DNA of 23,378 bases from Burkholderiales bacterium (GCA_947462175.1 CANHOE010000004.1:1-23378); one strand, 5' to 3'. Shown: positions 15,007-22,634, numbered from the stretch's first letter. Notes: generated by a model not told the origin, from the letters alone. A program made the numbers and translations.

Positions 15007-15023
15007 GTTAGATCAAACTTAAG
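15007..15023. promoter_or_regulatory. Degenerate PmrA/QseB-type direct repeat upstream of the DUF302 gene
   Basis: GTTAGA-TCAAA-CTTAAG: one perfect CTTAAG hexamer and one degenerate copy, 11 bases apart, the same periodicity as the boxes at 17910 and 21188. It lies 59 bases before the DUF302 ATG. It is the weakest of the three sites. Confidence 0.35.
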
Positions 15024-15054
15024 GGCGCGCAATCTATTCAGCAGCCATTGGCGG

Positions 15055-15483
15055 TCAGGGCCAGAACACCACCAGCCATGCGGCTGCGGCGAGACACAGG
15101 CTCACCATCACGGCGGCGCTGCCCATGTCCTTGGCCCGGCCCAGCAATGGGTGCAGGTCAGGTGAAACCGCGTCGGCCACCGTTTCGATTGCCGAGTTGA
15201 TGAGCTCGACCAGCCAGACCTGCAGGACACTTGCCACCAAGAGCAGGCCCTGCCAGCGGTCTGGTGCCCACAGGATGGCGATCAAGATCAGAACCCCGCC
15301 CAACCCGACTTCCTGCCGAAATGCCGCCTCGAAGCGCCAAGCCGCTGCGACGCCACGGCCGGAGTAACCAAACGCGCGCCAGATGCGGCCAGGACCTCCG
15401 ATGCTCTTCAGTTCTGAGGCCGCACCTGCGCTCGGCACAGCCTCGAGCTTGGGCACTGCTGACTTCACTTTTTGCGAGGGCAT
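15055..15483 (-). CDS. dgkA: Diacylglycerol kinase
   Basis: DgkA is the small integral-membrane kinase that returns diacylglycerol to phosphatidic acid using ATP. The 142-residue protein has an N-terminal tail of about 33 residues, longer than in E. coli, then RAFGYSGRGVAAAWRFEAAF and three membrane helices. The active-site signature VELINSAIETVADAVS gives Glu93, Asn96 and Glu100, and KDMGSAAV gives Asp119, with spacings equal to the E. coli residues Glu69, Asn72, Glu76 and Asp95. Phosphoethanolamine transferases such as EptA release diacylglycerol, so a dgkA in the same gene run makes biochemical sense. It follows a PAP2 gene by 95 bases. Confidence 0.95.
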   Translation of the reverse strand: MPSQKVKSAVPKLEAVPSAGAASELKSIGGPGRIWRAFGYSGRGVAAAWRFEAAFRQEVGLGGVLILIAILWAPDRWQGLLLVASVLQVWLVELINSAIETVADAVSPDLHPLLGRAKDMGSAAVMVSLCLAAAAWLVVFWP

Positions 15484-15578
15484 TCAAGTCCTTCAGACAT
15501 TCCCGTACTGCGCCGCAACCTGCGTCGCGCAACATTCACCTTCGCCGATGCAGCGTCTCGCAGGACAGATGCCTGGGA

Positions 15579-16379
15579 TCAGCTCCGGCCCAACCGTTCG
15601 AATGCGAGCACGCAGACCGCTAACCAAAGCAGTCCTGAAATTGAGCCCGCCACGACATCGCTCGCCCAATGGACCTGAAGGACCACCCTGCTGACTGCAA
15701 CGGTGAACGCAACGGCGACTGCAAACAGCACCACCGGCAAATGCCAGCGACTGGGCATGGTGCGCACCATGATGTAGGCCAGCGCGCCGTAGGCCACGAC
15801 TGCACCACTGGTGTGCCCGCTCGGAAAACTCCAACCCATTGCGAAGGACGGCACAGTGAGCTGATGAAGGACTTCAGCGTTCGGCCGCGCCCGTTCATAC
15901 ACGTTCTTCAACACCGTGTTGATGCTGCCGTTGCCGACAAGGGCGACGACCCAAAACGCTGCCAGTCCCCGCTGCCGAAGCACCACCAACGCCACGGCGA
16001 CTAAAAGCCCCAAGGCCGTCAGCGTTGCGGGGTCGCCAAGATGCGTTGCGACACCGAACAGCTGAGTGGTCATCGGGGAGACACTTTCGCCCAACGCTTG
16101 TGCTAGCAACGCATCGAAACCTGCCATGGCTTCCTGAGCGCGAGAAGCCTCTGCCATCTCAAGGAAGATCAGCGCCGCAGCGCCAGCAACCGCGAGCGCA
16201 GCAACCCAGTGCGCCACCAAAGCTGGCTGTTGCGCACGCGAAGCTTTTGAGATCGCAAGACAGCGCTTGCGCAGTAGCCAGGCCGCTGACACAAACGTCA
16301 GCAGTAGCGCCATGCCAGACAGAAACGATGGCACTGCATGGGTTCCAATCAGGTCAGCCAGGCGCAGATCGAAAGTCAT
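15579..16379 (-). CDS. PAP2-family membrane phosphatase (canonical motifs)
   Basis: The 266-residue protein is an integral-membrane phosphatase with about six helices. It has all three PAP2 motifs: KNVYERARP (residues 158-166), PSGHT (186-190) and SRVVLQVHWASD (230-241), with the catalytic His pair in the last two. Such enzymes act on phosphatidic acid, phosphatidylglycerol phosphate or undecaprenyl pyrophosphate (PgpB-like), usually on the periplasmic side. The exact substrate cannot be told from the motifs. The gene starts 19 bases after dedA ends, so the two are probably co-transcribed, with dgkA following. Confidence 0.92.
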   Translation of the reverse strand: MTFDLRLADLIGTHAVPSFLSGMALLLTFVSAAWLLRKRCLAISKASRAQQPALVAHWVAALAVAGAAALIFLEMAEASRAQEAMAGFDALLAQALGESVSPMTTQLFGVATHLGDPATLTALGLLVAVALVVLRQRGLAAFWVVALVGNGSINTVLKNVYERARPNAEVLHQLTVPSFAMGWSFPSGHTSGAVVAYGALAYIMVRTMPSRWHLPVVLFAVAVAFTVAVSRVVLQVHWASDVVAGSISGLLWLAVCVLAFERLGRS

Positions 16380-16398
16380 TGGCGGTCTTGAGGTGCGC

Positions 16399-17010
16399 TC
16401 ATGGGCTTGCTGATGTCCGCCGCTTGAACGTCAGAACGCGCCGGAGACAGGCCGCCATGGCCGCGGCGACGATGATCTTCGACACCGGATCAAGCCAGTT
16501 GACAACTTGCTCATAACGGCTCTTCAGAAGGTAGCCGATACCCGCCAGCAAGCTGGTCCAAATCAGCGACCCCACTGCCGACCACAACAAGAACACCTGG
16601 ATCGGCATTCGCGCGATTCCGGCGGGCGTCGAAATGACGCTGCGAAGCGCCGGTACCAGTCGGCCCAGCGCTACCGCAAGCGCCCCTCGCCGCTCGAACC
16701 ATGCCTGTGCCGATGCCAGATCGCTCTGCGACACGGCCAACCATCGGCCATGGCGACCGGCCCATCGGTGCATGCGTTCTATTCCGACCGCCCGCCCGGC
16801 GAAGTACCACGGTATGGTTCCGGCCAGCGAACCGAAAGTACCGCAAAGCACCACCCAGAATGGATCCAGCTTGCCCCGAGCGCCAACGAACCCGGCAAAC
16901 GGCATGATCAATTCCGACGGCAGAGGCGGAAAGATGTTCTCCAGAAACATCAAGGCCGCAACGGCGGGGTAACCGTATTGCTGGATGAGATCGATGATCC
17001 ATTCAGCCAC
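16399..17010 (-). CDS. DedA family membrane protein
   Basis: The 203-residue protein is a DedA/VTT-domain protein. FLENIFPPLPSELIMPFAGF is the first conserved re-entrant region with the acidic residue pair, and GRLVPALRSVISTPAGIARM is the second, with the essential-type arginines. Members of the family flip undecaprenyl phosphate or phosphatidylethanolamine in the inner membrane and are needed for resistance to cationic peptides in Burkholderia and Klebsiella. Placement with eptA, PAP2 and dgkA fits such a role. It lies 19 bases before the PAP2 gene. Substrate is inferred from the family, not seen. Confidence 0.93.
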   Translation of the reverse strand: MAEWIIDLIQQYGYPAVAALMFLENIFPPLPSELIMPFAGFVGARGKLDPFWVVLCGTFGSLAGTIPWYFAGRAVGIERMHRWAGRHGRWLAVSQSDLASAQAWFERRGALAVALGRLVPALRSVISTPAGIARMPIQVFLLWSAVGSLIWTSLLAGIGYLLKSRYEQVVNWLDPVSKIIVAAAMAACLRRVLTFKRRTSASP

Positions 17011-17063
17011 CGACTACCCAGCAACCGTCGGTGCGGACAGATCGGCTGCTGAGCGCTGAATGC

Positions 17064-17858
17064 CTATGCAGCACCGCGGGTTCCGTTGTCGCCGGTCAGC
17101 CGATGCTGAGCCCGCGTCATGTAGGCAATCAAGCCCAGGATCACTGCCAGAAACATCGCGCTGGTACCCACCGTACCAAGGCCAAGGCCACCATTGCCAG
17201 TTGGCTGTGACAGCAGGTCGCCAAACGACGCGCCGAACGGCCGCGTCAGGATGTAGGCCAGCCAGAAGGCAAGGATGGCGTTGAACTTGAATACGTAGAA
17301 GCAGAAGGTCACGACGGCGATGCCCGCGCCGAAGATGAGCGCGGAGTTGAAGTACCCGAGCTTCAGACTTTCGGCCACCAAGTCACCCGCCGCCGTGCCC
17401 AGCGCGAAGGTGAACAGGATCGCGGCCCAGTAGAACCACTCGCGCCGGGTCGTGACGATGGTGTGGATCGACAGCGTCTTCTCGCTGACGTACCAAAGTC
17501 CGAACGTCACCGCCAGCGCCGCGGCGAAGGTGGCCGTCGTTACCTGCAGCGGTACGCCGACGTTGTCGGTCAGGTTGTCAGTGATCAAGGTGCCCACGAC
17601 GCTGATCAGAACCACTGAGACCCAGTAGACCCACGGCACGTAGCGATCCTTGCGAAACTGGCCGACCAGCGCTGCGAGCAGCAGTGCCCCCATCAGGATG
17701 GACGTGTTCGTCAGGCCGAGATTGAGGTTGGTGTTCAGGAAGTCGGCCGCGGTTTCACCGACGGTGGTGGCCATGATCTTGATCGCCCAGAAGAACAGCG
17801 TGACCTGCGGCACTTTGTTGAGCATGTGCCGAAGGGGGTCTTGAGCTGAGGTATCCAT
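17064..17858 (-). CDS. DUF347-repeat (COG4705-like) membrane protein, copy B
   Basis: This 264-residue integral-membrane protein has four repeats, each carrying a short G-x-x-x-x-D signature: GETAAD (residues 34-39), GTLITD (89-94), GTAAGD (154-159) and GASFGD (209-214), spaced 55, 65 and 55. The start KVPQVTLFFWAIKIMATTVG is typical of the family, which is of unknown function (DUF347 repeats, COG4705). The ATG at 17858 was chosen because the longer frame adds 21 non-family residues. It is a paralogue of the gene just upstream. A PmrA/QseB-type direct repeat lies 51 bases before the start, so it may have its own promoter. dedA follows after 53 bases. Confidence 0.88.
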   Translation of the reverse strand: MDTSAQDPLRHMLNKVPQVTLFFWAIKIMATTVGETAADFLNTNLNLGLTNTSILMGALLLAALVGQFRKDRYVPWVYWVSVVLISVVGTLITDNLTDNVGVPLQVTTATFAAALAVTFGLWYVSEKTLSIHTIVTTRREWFYWAAILFTFALGTAAGDLVAESLKLGYFNSALIFGAGIAVVTFCFYVFKFNAILAFWLAYILTRPFGASFGDLLSQPTGNGGLGLGTVGTSAMFLAVILGLIAYMTRAQHRLTGDNGTRGAA

Positions 17859-17909
17859 GAGGTGCTTTCGGGTCGATTGGGCAGACGCACCGACGATAGG
17901 TCTCATGCA

Positions 17910-17926
17910 CTTAGGCGGCACTTAAG
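17910..17926. promoter_or_regulatory. PmrA/QseB-type box upstream of DUF347 copy B
   Basis: CTTAGG-CGGCA-CTTAAG, two hexamers with a 5-base spacer, equals the PmrA-box layout (YTTAAK-N5-YTTAAK) except for one base. It lies in the 87-base gap between the two DUF347 genes, 51 bases before the start of copy B. Confidence 0.55.
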
Positions 17927-17945
17927 ACGGGGCACCGTTGAGGGT

Positions 17946-18704
17946 TCAGTGGCGCTGTCTTGCCGCGCGCTGCGGAACGAGAAGGACGCAGACAAGGATG
18001 AAGCCGAACAACACCGCAGACGCCGTGTATCTGCTCCAGGCGAGTCCGCCGGCGCTGACAGGCTTGTCGAGATAGTCGCCGACGACGGCACCGAGCGGTC
18101 GCGTCAGGATGAACGCAGCCCAGAACAACAGGGTGCGTGAGAGGCTGGTCCAGAAATAGGCGGCCACCACCAGCGCGAGGATGCCGCTGAAGACCATGGC
18201 GCCACCGCTGTAGCCCAGACCGGCCGTGTCGGCAGTCCAGTCGCCCAGTGCCGTGCCCAGTGTTTGCGAGAGCATGATGGTGACCCAGTAGAAGCCTTCT
18301 GCCCTGGGTGAGGCCACGGTCTCGACGGCGACGGAACCCAGCGTGCGATGCCATGCGAACAGAGACAACATCAACAGCGTGAACAGCAGCGCCGAGCCAC
18401 CCGAGTAGCCGATACCCATTGAACGGTCCGCAAAGTCCGCCAGCGTGGTGCCCACCGTGGTGGTTGCGATGATCGTTGCCCAGTACAGCAAGGGATGGAA
18501 GCGGGTGGCGCGGATCTGAGCCACCACAGCGACCAGGAACACAGCGGCAAAGATCGCTGTGCCGGCCAGGTAGCCCAGGTTCATCGACATTGACACCGCG
18601 TCACCCGCGGTTTCGCCCAGTGTGGTGGCCGCGATCTTCACCACCCAGAACATCAGGGTGATCTCGGGCACCTTGCTGAGCTGTGCAGCTGTTGAATCGT
18701 TCAT
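17946..18704 (-). CDS. DUF347-repeat (COG4705-like) membrane protein, copy A
   Basis: This 252-residue paralogue of the next gene shows the same four signatures: GETAGD (30-35), GTTLAD (85-90), GTALGD (150-155) and GAVVGD (205-210), with identical spacing of 55, 65 and 55. It begins KVPEITLMFWVVKIAATTLG. About eight membrane helices are expected. The ATG at 18704 lies 7 bases after the end of the PAP2 gene, so it belongs to the eptA-PAP2 transcription unit. The function of the family is unknown; the repeated small-residue-plus-acid motif in the membrane suggests a transporter or channel, but that is a guess. Confidence 0.88.
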   Translation of the reverse strand: MNDSTAAQLSKVPEITLMFWVVKIAATTLGETAGDAVSMSMNLGYLAGTAIFAAVFLVAVVAQIRATRFHPLLYWATIIATTTVGTTLADFADRSMGIGYSGGSALLFTLLMLSLFAWHRTLGSVAVETVASPRAEGFYWVTIMLSQTLGTALGDWTADTAGLGYSGGAMVFSGILALVVAAYFWTSLSRTLLFWAAFILTRPLGAVVGDYLDKPVSAGGLAWSRYTASAVLFGFILVCVLLVPQRAARQRH

Positions 18705-18711
18705 GAAGCCG

Positions 18712-19446
18712 TCACTCTGAAGTCGAATTATTTGGAACGCCTGCTGCGCGCCAATCATGGGCGCAGTGAAAGGACAATGCCGTCACAGCCCAGCACACCC
18801 AGGCGGTCCACAATGAATGGCTGAGGTAGTGCGCGCCGCGCATCATCTGCACCCATCCCAGCGCCAGGCCCGCAGCCACGGTGAGGATCAGCCACAGCCT
18901 GGCCGCACGGGGCCTGCGCTCGCGCAGCGCGAACCACCCGGCCAGGAAAGCAAACGCGGTGGACGCATGGCCCGACGGAAAGCAACCGCCTGGGCCGCCA
19001 TCTCGCTGGCCAAGAACCCAATGCGGCACGTACTTCGCCGCAGCACCGCCGAACTCCACCAGCGACCAGGGGCAACTGGTCCAGCTGGTTCGCTTGAGCA
19101 GTGGGATCAGCGATACGCACAGCAGCATCGTGGCCAGCCACCAGATGCGTTCACGCCTGGAGAGGTCACGAACGAAAGGCAGCGGCCACCACAGGCCCAG
19201 CACCAGAACCCCGAACACACCCCAGGCCAGCCCGCGCGCGCCGCCGTGAAGCACGCCGCCCGTCAGCCAGTGATCGCGCCATGCGAAGCCTTCAACGCTG
19301 CCGTACAAGCGTGTTAGTGGCAGATCCAGTCCACTGATGTCCCATGCCAGCAGCAATAAGAGTGCGGCGGCGACCCACAGCCCGTCCCGCCATGCCGTGT
19401 GCCGAGCGTCTGGCCCCACCCGCGTCAACTCCGCTACGGCAGCCAT
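18712..19446 (-). CDS. PAP2-superfamily membrane phosphatase next to eptA (COG3907-like)
   Basis: The 244-residue protein is a PAP2-superfamily enzyme with motif 2 GCFPSGHAS (PSGH at 157-160) and motif 3 with Arg203 and His206/His210 (MMRGAHYLSH). Motif 1 departs from KX6RP: it reads KRTSWTSCPW (Lys118, Cys125, Pro126), as I recall for the COG3907 branch. Its start ATG overlaps the eptA stop (TGATG), so it is translationally coupled to the lipid A phosphoethanolamine transferase. In mobile colistin-resistance units mcr-1 is likewise followed by a pap2 gene. A role in lipid A or lipid-phosphate handling is therefore likely, with substrate unknown. The longer frame up to 19623 lies within eptA and is rejected. 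Confidence 0.9.
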   Translation of the reverse strand: MAAVAELTRVGPDARHTAWRDGLWVAAALLLLLAWDISGLDLPLTRLYGSVEGFAWRDHWLTGGVLHGGARGLAWGVFGVLVLGLWWPLPFVRDLSRRERIWWLATMLLCVSLIPLLKRTSWTSCPWSLVEFGGAAAKYVPHWVLGQRDGGPGGCFPSGHASTAFAFLAGWFALRERRPRAARLWLILTVAAGLALGWVQMMRGAHYLSHSLWTAWVCWAVTALSFHCAHDWRAAGVPNNSTSE

Positions 19447-21101
19447 CAGCGCCGACACGCCGCAGAGATGTCGAGCTTGCGCTCGTAAACGCTGGTCTCC
19501 ACCTGAAGCAAGCCAAGCACGGAGTGAAACAAATGATCGTGCGCCCAGGGCCGTGCAGTCTGTCCGGTAAGGCAGTTGCGGTCCAGACCGAAGCTGCTGG
19601 TGAATCCGTCCGACAGCCACCACACCATGGGCACTTTGGTCTGTTCTTCAGGCGCGATGGCGTAAGGCACCCCGTGCAGATACAGGCCGTTCTCGCCGAG
19701 GGACTCTCCATGGTCTGACACGTAGAGCAGCGCGGGGTCGAAGCGCGCCTGGCGCTCCTTCAGCAATGCGATCGTCCGGGCCAGGATGTGGTCGGTGTAG
19801 AGCAAGGCGTTGTCGTAGGCGTTGACGATCTCTTCACGGCTGCACCGGCGCAGCTCGCCGGTGTCGCAGGTGGGCGTGAAGCGACGAAACCTGTCGGGGT
19901 AGCGCTTGGAGTACGTCGGCCCGTGGTTGCCCAGCATGTGCAACACGACGACCAGGTCGCCTTGCGCGTCACGCGCCACGGTGTCCAGGCCTCGCAGCAA
20001 GGCGTCGTCCAGGCAGCGTCCCTCGGCGCAAAGTTCGGGCAGTTGCGCCGGATCGATCTGCTGCTGCGGCAAGCCCTCGCACACACCCTTGCAGCCAGAC
20101 TGGTTGTCGCGCCACAGCACCTGGAAGCCGGCACGATTGAGCACATGCAACAGCGACTCGCTGCCGCGTATGCGGTCTTCGTCGTAGTCGCGCCGGCCGA
20201 TGGCCGAGAACATGCACGGCAGCGAGGTCTCGGTGTTGGTGCCGCAGGCCGTCACGTCAGAGAAGTTCAAAACGTCCAGCGCCGCCAGCTCGGGCGTGGT
20301 CTGGCGGGCGTAGCCGTTCAAGCCCCAGTTGGCGGCACGTGCGGTCTCCCCCACCGCAATAACGAACAAGGCTGGTCGCGTTCGTGTCGCCCACGATGGC
20401 GCCCGTCGTGTGTCCGCGCCGACCACTTCCCGGGCTTTAGCGGCCTGGCGGGTGTCAGACACCAGCACGCGCGCACTGGAATACAGATAGTTCGCAGGCG
20501 TGACGAGATAGCGCAGCTCCTTCTGATTGCGCATCAGGGCCGAGAAGTCCTGGAACACCAGCAGCACCGAACCGATCAGCAGGCCGGTCGCACCGATCAG
20601 CGTGACGACCCGGACAGCGAGTGCACGCAACAGGGGCCGCTTGGCGACGCGCAGGCGCCACAGCACAAGCAGCGGCAACACGGCGTAGAACAACAGATGG
20701 GGCACCATGCCCAGACCGAACAGCTCGCTGGCCTCAGCCACATCGGTGCGCAACACGTTGCGCAGCATGCTGGGGTCCAGGTAGACCCCGAAGCGCTGCA
20801 TGTAATAGGTCGCAAACGCCGTGGCGACGATCAGCACGCTGAGGACCGGCCGGGCGAACCAGCGGTGCAACACCAGCGACAGCAGCAGCAGATGCAAGGC
20901 CGTCAGCATCACCAGCATGGCTGCGCTGAAGACCCAGGTGGCGGGATCTATCCAGGATCGGCCGGCCAGCACACCGGTCAGGAATGCCGAATTGCAGGCG
21001 AAGCCGAAGAACAGGCTGGAGGCCACAGCGAGCACGTCGGTGCTGACGGTCGGGCGGAGTCGCCACCACGAGCCGCTGCGGGTTCCTAGTTCGAGCGCCA
21101 A
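19446..21101 (-). CDS. eptA: Lipid A phosphoethanolamine transferase (EptA/MCR type)
   Basis: The 551-residue inner-membrane enzyme moves phosphoethanolamine from phosphatidylethanolamine to lipid A, lowering negative charge and giving resistance to polymyxins. Five N-terminal membrane helices (about 24-185) precede a periplasmic alkaline-phosphatase-like domain. Metal and catalytic residues are visible: Glu252 (GETARA), the nucleophile Thr290 in CGTNTETSLPCMFS, His393 (GNHGPTY), Asp463-His464 (SDHGESLGE) and His476. Cysteine pairs 286/296, 337/341, 358/363 and 412/420 suggest disulfides as in MCR/EptA. The start is TTG at 21101 with no clear Shine-Dalgarno; the arrangement RPTVS just before helix 1 resembles E. 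coli EptA and supports it. A PmrA-type box lies 87 bases upstream, behind the two-component genes. Confidence 0.95.
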   Translation of the reverse strand: MALELGTRSGSWWRLRPTVSTDVLAVASSLFFGFACNSAFLTGVLAGRSWIDPATWVFSAAMLVMLTALHLLLLSLVLHRWFARPVLSVLIVATAFATYYMQRFGVYLDPSMLRNVLRTDVAEASELFGLGMVPHLLFYAVLPLLVLWRLRVAKRPLLRALAVRVVTLIGATGLLIGSVLLVFQDFSALMRNQKELRYLVTPANYLYSSARVLVSDTRQAAKAREVVGADTRRAPSWATRTRPALFVIAVGETARAANWGLNGYARQTTPELAALDVLNFSDVTACGTNTETSLPCMFSAIGRRDYDEDRIRGSESLLHVLNRAGFQVLWRDNQSGCKGVCEGLPQQQIDPAQLPELCAEGRCLDDALLRGLDTVARDAQGDLVVVLHMLGNHGPTYSKRYPDRFRRFTPTCDTGELRRCSREEIVNAYDNALLYTDHILARTIALLKERQARFDPALLYVSDHGESLGENGLYLHGVPYAIAPEEQTKVPMVWWLSDGFTSSFGLDRNCLTGQTARPWAHDHLFHSVLGLLQVETSVYERKLDISAACRR

Positions 21102-21266
21102 ACTTATCTGGCGCCGGCGTCCAACAATGCGGATGCTTGGTCAGGACAATCGGATGAATGCATTCGACTGGATGGTCAGCATGGCGACTTAACTCCGACT
21201 TAACGGCGACCCCTACCTCGACGAGGCCGCCGCCCGCTCAAGCCTTTCGAGCGCTGTCGCAGAGCC
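21102..21266 (-). other. Promoter and leader region of eptA
   Basis: 165 bases separate the sensor-kinase stop from the eptA start and hold the PmrA-type box at 21188-21204. A 19-codon open frame (ATG at 21163, TAA at 21104) ends 2 bases before the TTG start of eptA. It has no visible ribosome binding site, so whether it is translated as a leader is open. Confidence 0.4.
21188..21204. promoter_or_regulatory. PmrA/QseB-type box upstream of eptA
   Basis: CTTAAC-TCCGA-CTTAAC is a perfect direct repeat of a hexamer with a 5-base spacer, the layout of the PmrA box (YTTAAK-N5-YTTAAK) and of the QseB site CTTAA-N6-CTTAA. On the - strand it reads GTTAAGTCGGAGTTAAG. It lies 87 bases before the eptA start, and the likely regulator is encoded 1.4 kb upstream. 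Confidence 0.7.
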
Positions 21267-22634
21267 TCAGGTCAGCTGCGCGAAACCGACACTCACCTTC
21301 AAGCCACCGAGGCGCTCGGAGTGACCCAGCGTCAGCGTGGCACCATGCAGCTCCACGATCGACTTGACGATGGCCAGGCCCAAGCCACTGCCCACCACAG
21401 TCCCAGGTGCGTCCGAGCCCGCAATCCGGTAGAACCGGTCCAGAACCCGCTCACGGTCATTCTCGGCAATGCCCGGGCCGCTGTCCTCCACCACCAACAT
21501 CAGCTTGGCACCCGCCAGGCGGACTTCCGCATCGACCGTTCCCCCTGCAGGGCTGTACTTGACCGCGTTGTCAAGCACGTTGCGAATGAGAATGCGCAGA
21601 GCCTCGGCATGGCCATGGATGAGTACTTCGTCCGCATGCACCAGGCCGAGGTCGATGCCACGCGCCTGCGCCAGTGGCGCGAGGTCTGCCACCCCCAAAC
21701 GCACCAAGTCCGCCAGCAGGACGGGCCCGGCCCGCAACGCACCGGCCGTGCTTGGCTGGTGCCGGGCCAGCACCAGTAGCTGTTCAACGAGGCGGGTCGC
21801 ACGGTCGATCCCGGCGGTCAGGCGGCCCACGGCCACGTCCCGGGCCGCGGCGTCAGCGGCTCGCTGCAATCCCAGGGCCTGCAGCTTCAGCGCCGCCAGT
21901 GGTGAACGCAGTTCATGCGCGGCATCGGCCACGAAACTCTGTTGCGCCTCGAAGGCCTGGCGCACACGCCCGAACAACAGGTTGAGTTCATGCACCAACG
22001 GCGCAATCTCGTCCGGCAGGCCACTTTCGTTGACCTCGTTCAGGTCGTCGGCCTGACGCCGGGCCAACTGATTCCGCACCCGGGCCACCGGCGCCAGGGA
22101 GGTGCCGACCAACCACCACACCAGCAGCATCAGCAACGGCGCCATCACCGCGATGGGCAGCACCGTGCGCAATGCCAGCGTGCCCGCCATCGCCTGGCGC
22201 GTTGCCATGTCTTGCGCCACCTGGATGATTTGTGACCGGGACTGCAACGAGAACACTCGCCACGTCGTTCCCTGGAACTTGACGTCTGAGAATCCTGGCA
22301 GTGCGCGATCTGGCAATGCCGAGCGAACGGACTGGAACACCCGCACGCCGTCGGCTGTCCAGACCTGCACCACGAAGTCGTGATCTTCCTCGTCATCCTC
22401 ATCGTGGGTCGCAGACGGAGGGTCCGCGACCGGCAAGCCGGCACGCAGCGACTGCGCCATCTGCTGCATGTGGTAATCGAAGATCTCATCGGCCTCGGCG
22501 CGCGCGGTGCGGTAAGCGATGAAGGCCTGGAACAGCGCGGTCAGCGTGACAGCCACGAGCAGGAACCAAAGCAGTCGGGCCCGCAGCGAATGGGGTGTTC
22601 GCAGGCGGGGTGCGCGCAGGCGCATTGGCTTCAT
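21267..22634 (-). CDS. Sensor histidine kinase, QseC/PmrB type
   Basis: The 455-residue kinase has a first membrane helix at about residues 21-41, a periplasmic loop of some 115 residues, a second helix at about 157-177, a HAMP-like linker, the H box FVADAAHELRSPLAALKLQA with His240, and an ATPase domain with the N box (IRNVLDNAVKYSP), DSGPGI and GSGLGLAIVKSI. The periplasmic loop carries a very acidic stretch, HDEDDEEDHD at 77-86, which could bind cations. Its ATG overlaps the stop of the response-regulator gene (ATGA). The family fits QseC, PmrB and TctE-like kinases; with eptA following, a PmrB-like role is most likely, but the name cannot be fixed from sequence. Confidence 0.93.
   Translation of the reverse strand: MKPMRLRAPRLRTPHSLRARLLWFLLVAVTLTALFQAFIAYRTARAEADEIFDYHMQQMAQSLRAGLPVADPPSATHDEDDEEDHDFVVQVWTADGVRVFQSVRSALPDRALPGFSDVKFQGTTWRVFSLQSRSQIIQVAQDMATRQAMAGTLALRTVLPIAVMAPLLMLLVWWLVGTSLAPVARVRNQLARRQADDLNEVNESGLPDEIAPLVHELNLLFGRVRQAFEAQQSFVADAAHELRSPLAALKLQALGLQRAADAAARDVAVGRLTAGIDRATRLVEQLLVLARHQPSTAGALRAGPVLLADLVRLGVADLAPLAQARGIDLGLVHADEVLIHGHAEALRILIRNVLDNAVKYSPAGGTVDAEVRLAGAKLMLVVEDSGPGIAENDRERVLDRFYRIAGSDAPGTVVGSGLGLAIVKSIVELHGATLTLGHSERLGGLKVSVGFAQLT

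Noticed and set aside
19447..19623. Longer N-terminus for the PAP2 gene beside eptA
   Set aside because: It would overlap eptA by 177 bases; the ATG at 19446 overlaps the eptA stop as TGATG, the normal coupling arrangement.
19788..21089. 433-codon frame on the + strand
   Set aside because: Antisense to eptA, low-complexity His/Gln/Arg-rich composition typical of a shadow frame.
19446..21101. eptA as a recently acquired mobile mcr gene
   Set aside because: No insertion sequence or composition shift is seen, and it is embedded in a co-oriented chromosomal gene run with its own regulator.
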